Below are positions 60,007-64,000 of a stretch of 64,000 nucleotides of DNA, one piece after another (the first letter of the stretch is position 1; each line of letters begins with the position of its first letter). The notes under the pieces were generated by a model that saw nothing but the letters and a program-made list of their open reading frames with translations, ran no database searches and had not been told where the DNA came from. Made by a program: the position numbers and the translations under genes. The stretch comes from Lachnospiraceae bacterium (lineage in GTDB: Bacteria > Bacillota > Clostridia > Lachnospirales > Lachnospiraceae), in contig JAJBTQ010000020.1 in assembly GCA_020860755.1 (NCBI GenBank), forward strand, positions 44,306-108,305, read 5' to 3'.

Positions 60007-60675
60007 ATGGCAAAATACAAAGTGGCGGAACTGTTTGAAAGTGTGAACGGGGAAGGACCGCGTTCGGGACAGCTGGCCGTATTTGTCCGGATGCAGGGCT
60101 GCAACCTGGCTTGTTCCTACTGTGACACAAAGTGGGCCAACGAAAAGGACGCTGTTTTTCAGTGGATGTCGACGGAAGAGATCACAGACGAGATCCGGCG
60201 CTTGAGGATACGGAATGTGACCTTAACCGGCGGGGAGCCTCTGATGCAGGAGGATATCGAAGAGCTGCTCATCGCCCTGACGAAAGATCCGTGGCTTCGG
60301 GTGGAGGTCGAGACAAACGGGAGCATCAAACTGGAATCGTTTGCCGGCATCGCGGATACGATCTCCTTTAACATGGATTACAAGCTTCCGGGCAGCGGGA
60401 TGGAGCATCGGATGCTTCCGAAAAACCTGGATGTCCTGACCGCTAAGGACACCGTAAAGTTTGTGGTGCAGGACCAGACGGACTTAGCCTTTTGCCTTTC
60501 GCTGATCGCGGATCACGACTTAACGGAGCGCTGCAGGGTATTTTTAAGTCCGGTTTATGGCGGGATCGAACCGGAAGAGATCGTGGAATTTATGAAAGAA
60601 CATTGCTTAAACGATGTGACATTACAGCTGCAGATCCACAAGATCATCTGGGACAGTGAAACACGCGGCGTATAG
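60007..60675 (+). CDS. queE: 7-carboxy-7-deazaguanine synthase QueE
   Basis: 222 residues from the ATG at 60007, where GGGGGA is nine bases upstream; an in-frame ATG at 59998 overlaps queD. The radical-SAM cluster motif is CNLACSYC. SVNGEGPRSGQLAVFVRM and the TLTGGEPLM segment bind substrate and SAM. It contracts the pterin ring to CDG. No class-specific insert is visible; the size fits the minimal Bacillota type. Confidence 0.95.
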   Translation: MAKYKVAELFESVNGEGPRSGQLAVFVRMQGCNLACSYCDTKWANEKDAVFQWMSTEEITDEIRRLRIRNVTLTGGEPLMQEDIEELLIALTKDPWLRVEVETNGSIKLESFAGIADTISFNMDYKLPGSGMEHRMLPKNLDVLTAKDTVKFVVQDQTDLAFCLSLIADHDLTERCRVFLSPVYGGIEPEEIVEFMKEHCLNDVTLQLQIHKIIWDSETRGV

Positions 60676-60690
60676 AAGGGAGAAAACACA

Positions 60691-61284
60691 GTGATAGATA
60701 AAGAAGCAGTTAAGGAACATGTCAGGGGCCTTTTGGCAGCACTGGGCGATGACCCGGAGAGGGAAGGCCTCCGGGAGACGCCGGAGCGCGTGGCGCGCAT
60801 GTATGAGGAGGTCTTTGCGGGGATGAACTATACCAACCGGGAGATCGCCGGGATGTTTGACAAAACATTTGAGGATGACCTGGACTTTTCCAACCCGGAG
60901 AGCGACCTTGTTATAGTAAAAGACATTGATGTCTTCAGCTTTTGTGAGCACCACATGGCGCTGATATACGACATGAAAGTGACGGTGGCTTATGTGCCCA
61001 ACGGGAAAGTGATCGGCTTAAGCAAGATCGCGCGGATCGCGGACATGGTGTGCCGGCGCCTGCAGGTGCAGGAGCGGATCGGGACGGATATCGCCGAGAT
61101 CATTTCCATGGTGACGGATTCCGAAGATGTTGCGGTCTTAGTTGAGGGGTGCCACAGCTGCATGACGGCCCGCGGAGTTAAAAAGACAGACGCTAAAGCC
61201 TGTACCTCTACGCTGCGCGGCAGGTTTTTAACGGAACCCGCGCTGCAGGAACGGCTTAACCTGGCCATCTTTAAGGAGGGATAA
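60691..61284 (+). CDS. folE: GTP cyclohydrolase I
   Basis: 197 residues from a GTG at 60691 with AAGGGAG upstream. [44 protein letters not shown] and [14 protein letters not shown] are diagnostic; Cys and His in CEHH and the later HSC bind zinc. It turns GTP into dihydroneopterin triphosphate, the shared first step of folate and queuosine. Its presence inside the que operon commits this copy to queuosine supply. The stop touches the queC start (TAAATG). Confidence 0.97.
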   Translation: MIDKEAVKEHVRGLLAALGDDPEREGLRETPERVARMYEEVFAGMNYTNREIAGMFDKTFEDDLDFSNPESDLVIVKDIDVFSFCEHHMALIYDMKVTVAYVPNGKVIGLSKIARIADMVCRRLQVQERIGTDIAEIISMVTDSEDVAVLVEGCHSCMTARGVKKTDAKACTSTLRGRFLTEPALQERLNLAIFKEG

Positions 61285-61977
61285 ATGAGAGCGTTGGTTT
61301 TATCCAGCGGCGGGGTGGACTCCACCACCTGTCTGGCGCTGGCGATCGAAAAATACGGAACAAAGAATGTGACAGCGCTGTCCATCGTATACGGGCAAAA
61401 GCACGAGAGAGAGATCCGGGCGTCCGAAGAGGTCGCGGCTTACTATCAGGTGGAGCACCTTTGTCTGGATCTGACAGATATCTATGCCTACAGCGACTGC
61501 TCTTTGCTGGCACACTCCGATCAGGAGATCCCAAAGGAATCCTACGCGAAGCAGCTTGAGAAGTCGGACGGGAGTCCGGTCTCCACCTATGTGCCGTTTC
61601 GGAACGGACTGTTTCTTTCCGCGGCGGCCGGAGTCGCTCTGTCGAAGGACTGCGGCGTGATCTACTACGGCGCTCACAGCGACGACGCGGCGGGCAATGC
61701 CTACCCGGACTGCTCCGACGAGTTCGCCCAAGCCATGGGGCAGGCGATCTTCATCGGAAGTGGGCAGCAGCTTACACTGGAGGTGCCTTTTGTTGATAAG
61801 ACCAAGGCGGAAGTTGTAAAGGAGGGCCTGCGGCTGGGTGTTCCCTATGAGCTGACCTGGAGCTGTTACGAGGGAGGAGAGAAGCCCTGCGGGATCTGCG
61901 GGACCTGCCGCGACCGCGCGCAGGCGTTTGCCTTAAACGGAGTGGAGGACCCTGCATATACGTTATCGAAGTCTTAA
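61285..61977 (+). CDS. queC: 7-cyano-7-deazaguanine synthase QueC
   Basis: 230 residues with an AAGGAGG site. The PP-loop is [28 protein letters not shown] and the cysteine set [19 protein letters not shown] (zinc site) are typical. It makes preQ0 from CDG, ammonia and ATP. queF follows after 13 bases. Confidence 0.97.
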   Translation: MRALVLSSGGVDSTTCLALAIEKYGTKNVTALSIVYGQKHEREIRASEEVAAYYQVEHLCLDLTDIYAYSDCSLLAHSDQEIPKESYAKQLEKSDGSPVSTYVPFRNGLFLSAAAGVALSKDCGVIYYGAHSDDAAGNAYPDCSDEFAQAMGQAIFIGSGQQLTLEVPFVDKTKAEVVKEGLRLGVPYELTWSCYEGGEKPCGICGTCRDRAQAFALNGVEDPAYTLSKS

Positions 61978-61990
61978 GGAGGTAAAAGAT

Positions 61991-62491
61991 ATGTCTACGG
62001 GACGAACGAAAGAGGAAATGGAGGAGATCACGCTGCTGGGCAGCGGGGGTGTTAAGTATCCGGACGATTATGCGCCGGAAGTGTTGGAGACGTTTGAGAA
62101 CAAACATCCGGATCACGACTATTTTGTGAAGTTTAACTGTCCGGAGTTTACGTCGCTTTGTCCGCTGACTGGTCAGCCGGATTTTGCGACAGTGACGATC
62201 GCCTATGTTCCGGAGAAGCGGATGGTGGAGAGCAAGGCTTTGAAGCTGTATCTGTTCAGCTTCCGGAATCACGGGGATTTTCATGAGGACTGCATGAACA
62301 TTATCATGGAGGACTTGATAAAGGCGATGGACCCGAAATATATTGAGGTGTGGGGTAGGTTTAAACCGCGCGGCGGGATCTCGATCGACCCCTACTGCAA
62401 TTACGGGAAGCCCGGGACAAAGTGGGAAGAGGTCGCCTGGAACCGTCTGGCAAACCACGATCTCTACCCGGAGGAAGTGGATAATCGATAA
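61991..62491 (+). CDS. queF: NADPH-dependent 7-cyano-7-deazaguanine reductase QueF
   Basis: 166 residues, the short (YkvM) form, with an AAGGAGG site. The catalytic Cys is in CPLTGQPDF, and [20 protein letters not shown] is the QueF motif that binds NADPH and substrate. It reduces preQ0 to preQ1, the ligand expected for the leader riboswitch. It is the last gene of the operon; no clear terminator was seen before the NUDIX gene. Confidence 0.96.
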   Translation: MSTGRTKEEMEEITLLGSGGVKYPDDYAPEVLETFENKHPDHDYFVKFNCPEFTSLCPLTGQPDFATVTIAYVPEKRMVESKALKLYLFSFRNHGDFHEDCMNIIMEDLIKAMDPKYIEVWGRFKPRGGISIDPYCNYGKPGTKWEEVAWNRLANHDLYPEEVDNR

Positions 62492-62540
62492 ACGCAACTT
62501 ACTTGAAGGGAAGATAACTTAGCAAAGAAAGGAGCCTGCC

Positions 62541-63083
62541 ATGGAAGGAATGAAGCGGATCGACCGCGTTTTAAAATATGAGGGGAGAATCATTGACGTA
62601 TACGACGATGTCATGGAATCCCCGACGGGGCGCATCGCCCACTGGGATTTTGTATGCCACAGGAAGGGGGCGGCGGCTGTGGTCCCGGTCTTAGATGACG
62701 GGCGGATCCTGCTGGTCAGACAGTACCGCAATGCGGTCGAGCGGGAGACGATAGAGATCCCGGCCGGCAGCCGGAACAGTGTGGATGAGCCGTGGGAGTT
62801 CTGCGCGGCCAGAGAGCTGGAGGAGGAGACCGGTTACAAGGCCGGCAGTCTGGAGTTTCTGATCTCCGTTGCCTCGACGGTTGCCTTTTGCAACGAGGTC
62901 ATAGAGGTCTACTTAGCGACAGACCTGCTACCCTCCGAGCAGCATCTGGATGAGGACGAGTTCATCAGGCTTGAGCCATATACGCTTGAAGAACTGGAGG
63001 ATATGATCTATCACAGAAAGATCCAGGACGCCAAGACGATCTCGGCTGTTATGGCCTATGCGGTAAAAGCGCACAAAAATTAG
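62541..63083 (+). CDS. nudF: NUDIX hydrolase, ADP-ribose pyrophosphatase type
   Basis: 180 residues with an AAAGGAG site. The Nudix box runs from GSRNSVDEPWEFCAARELEE to the ETGYKAG stretch, with the REL-EE-TG core intact. HWDFVCHRKGAAAVVPVLDD before it and the FCNEVIEVYLATDL region after are typical of the ADP-ribose/NudF group. It would hydrolyse ADP-ribose or a related nucleoside diphosphate derivative. It could be transcribed with the que operon (50-base gap) or on its own. Confidence 0.9.
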   Translation: MEGMKRIDRVLKYEGRIIDVYDDVMESPTGRIAHWDFVCHRKGAAAVVPVLDDGRILLVRQYRNAVERETIEIPAGSRNSVDEPWEFCAARELEEETGYKAGSLEFLISVASTVAFCNEVIEVYLATDLLPSEQHLDEDEFIRLEPYTLEELEDMIYHRKIQDAKTISAVMAYAVKAHKN

Positions 63084-63115
63084 CGTATATCTGCGCTTTA
63101 AATCGGCAAAATCAC

Positions 63116-63143
63116 TTGATAATCTGCTGATTTTGTCTATAAT
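63116..63143 (+). promoter_or_regulatory. Predicted ackA promoter
   Basis: TTGATA (63116-63121), 16 bases, TATAAT (63138-63143), about 60 bases before the start codon. Confidence 0.65.
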
Positions 63144-63202
63144 AAAAAGGTAGGCAATTGAATTTTAATGCAATTGAAAAATAAGAGGGAGGGGAAATTG
63201 TC

Positions 63203-64000
63203 ATGAATGTTTTAGTTGTCAACTGTGGCAGTTCGTCACTGAAGTATCAGCTGATCGATTCCGATACGGAAACGGTCCTGGCAAAAGGTCTGTGCGAGAG
63301 GATCGGCATAGACGGCGGAGAGTTTACTTACCAGAAGTCAGGTCTTGACAAGGAGAAGACAAATGTGGATATGCCGACGCACAAGGAGGCGATCCAGATC
63401 GTCCTCAATGCTCTGGTAAACGATAAGACCGGCGCGATCGGGTCTCTCGATGAGATCGGCGCAGTCGGACACCGCATGGTACACGGAGGGGAGAAGTTTG
63501 CATCTTCCGCGCTGATCACGGATGAGATGCTGGCTACGGTGGAGGAGTGCAACGATCTGGCTCCGCTTCACAATCCGGCTAACTTAATCGGCGTATATGC
63601 ATGCCGTGATCTGATGCCCGGCGTACCGATGGTTGGCGTCTTTGACACCGCGTTCCATCAGACCATGCCGGAGAAGGCATATCTCTACGGTCTTCCGTAT
63701 GAATACTATGAGAAATACGGTGTAAGAAGATACGGTTTCCACGGCACGAGCCACAGGTTTGTATCCCAACACATGGCAGAATTCCTGGGATTGGATCTCA
63801 ACAATTCCAAGCTCATCGTCGCGCACTTAGGCAACGGCGCCTCCATCTCGGCAGTGCTGAATGGAAAGAGCATCGATACATCCATGGGTCTCACCCCGCT
63901 TGAAGGTCTCGTGATGGGGACCCGTTCCGGTGATATTGACCCGGCGATCATTGAGTTTATCTCCAAGAAAGAGGGACTGGACATTGACGGCATGATGGAT
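63203..64000 (+). CDS. ackA: Acetate kinase, 5' part
   Basis: 266 codons are present before the window ends; the family is about 400. VLVVNCGSSSLKYQLID at the N-terminus, GHRMVHGGEKF, DTAFHQTMP, GFHGTSHRF and AHLGNGASI with MGLTPLEGLVMGTRSGDIDP are acetate kinase signatures. The start is the ATG at 63203 behind AGGGAGGGG. It makes ATP and acetate from acetyl phosphate. No pta gene precedes it, which is a common partner order, so pta may follow or lie elsewhere. Confidence 0.97.
   Translation, partial: MNVLVVNCGSSSLKYQLIDSDTETVLAKGLCERIGIDGGEFTYQKSGLDKEKTNVDMPTHKEAIQIVLNALVNDKTGAIGSLDEIGAVGHRMVHGGEKFASSALITDEMLATVEECNDLAPLHNPANLIGVYACRDLMPGVPMVGVFDTAFHQTMPEKAYLYGLPYEYYEKYGVRRYGFHGTSHRFVSQHMAEFLGLDLNNSKLIVAHLGNGASISAVLNGKSIDTSMGLTPLEGLVMGTRSGDIDPAIIEFISKKEGLDIDGMMD

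Noticed and set aside
63155..63182. Hairpin of CAATTG repeats before ackA as a regulatory element
   Set aside because: Short AT-rich palindromic words in an AT-rich leader; too weak to support a call.

Overview
The window looks like chromosomal DNA of a low-to-mid-GC Bacillota anaerobe, most likely a Lachnospiraceae-type Clostridium relative. The reasons are AGGAGG-type ribosome binding sites nearly everywhere, a CGAAC-N4-GTTCG LexA box at recA, a 58-residue ribosomal protein S21, RNase Y, a PFL (UPF0210)/ACT pair, a split purine pathway (PurO-like cyclohydrolase plus stand-alone AICAR transformylase), and a beta-keto-acid cleavage enzyme operon. No phage, insertion sequence, tRNA, rRNA or CRISPR array was seen. 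The first ~95 bases are C-rich low-complexity sequence that looks like an assembly or read artefact. Layout: 0.1-4.0 kb is the end of a sugar catabolic operon (FGGY kinase, family 4 glycosidase, SIS-domain isomerase, GatZ/KbaZ-like protein). 4.1-12.6 kb holds secG, smpB, aminopeptidase P, polA, coaE, a metallo-beta-lactamase-fold hydrolase and the ACT/PFL pair. 12.6-14.6 kb holds the last two steps of IMP synthesis. 14.6-16.6 kb is an ammonium transporter fused to a PII domain, behind a leader with ANTAR-type hairpins and a terminator. 16.8-17.7 kb is a trigger factor lacking its ribosome-binding domain. 17.8-27.9 kb is the division and cell-wall cluster mraZ-rsmH-ftsL-ftsI-mraY-murD-ftsW-divIB-ftsZ. 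mraZ has an in-frame amber codon, murG is absent, and a LexA-like box sits in a predicted ftsZ promoter. 27.9-32.6 kb holds a class B sortase, argS and two CobW-type GTPases, one carrying a DUF1980/YcgQ-like C-terminus. 32.7-35.1 kb holds a cupin and a KtrB/KtrA-like potassium system. 35.1-39.8 kb is the most unusual accessory block. It contains a short-chain dehydrogenase, a 3-hydroxyacyl-CoA-dehydrogenase-like enzyme, a BKACE (DUF849) enzyme, a small zinc-ribbon protein, a GntR regulator and an HxlR regulator; a 16-base motif is shared between the operon promoter and the hxlR promoter. 39.9-50.0 kb holds purine salvage (purine nucleoside phosphorylase, MTA/SAH deaminase-like), rnhA, a ClC-type transporter, alaS, rpsU, deoB and prfC. 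50.0-59.3 kb holds an orphan dnaK, recA-recX, rny, exoA, lepB, an S1-domain protein, an unknown gene and an SseB-like gene cut by an amber codon. 59.35-62.5 kb is a queuosine precursor operon (queD, queE, folE, queC, queF) whose leader contains a ~103-nt three-way-junction RNA fold, a preQ1-I-like aptamer and an intrinsic terminator. 62.5-64.0 kb holds a NUDIX hydrolase and the start of ackA. How the genes work together: the que genes turn GTP into preQ1 with apparent feedback through the leader RNA; the mra/fts cluster builds septal peptidoglycan; the BKACE operon probably oxidises a beta-hydroxy acid to a beta-keto acid and exchanges it with acetyl-CoA to give acetoacetate and a new acyl-CoA. 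All function calls come from reading motifs by eye; no database search was run.
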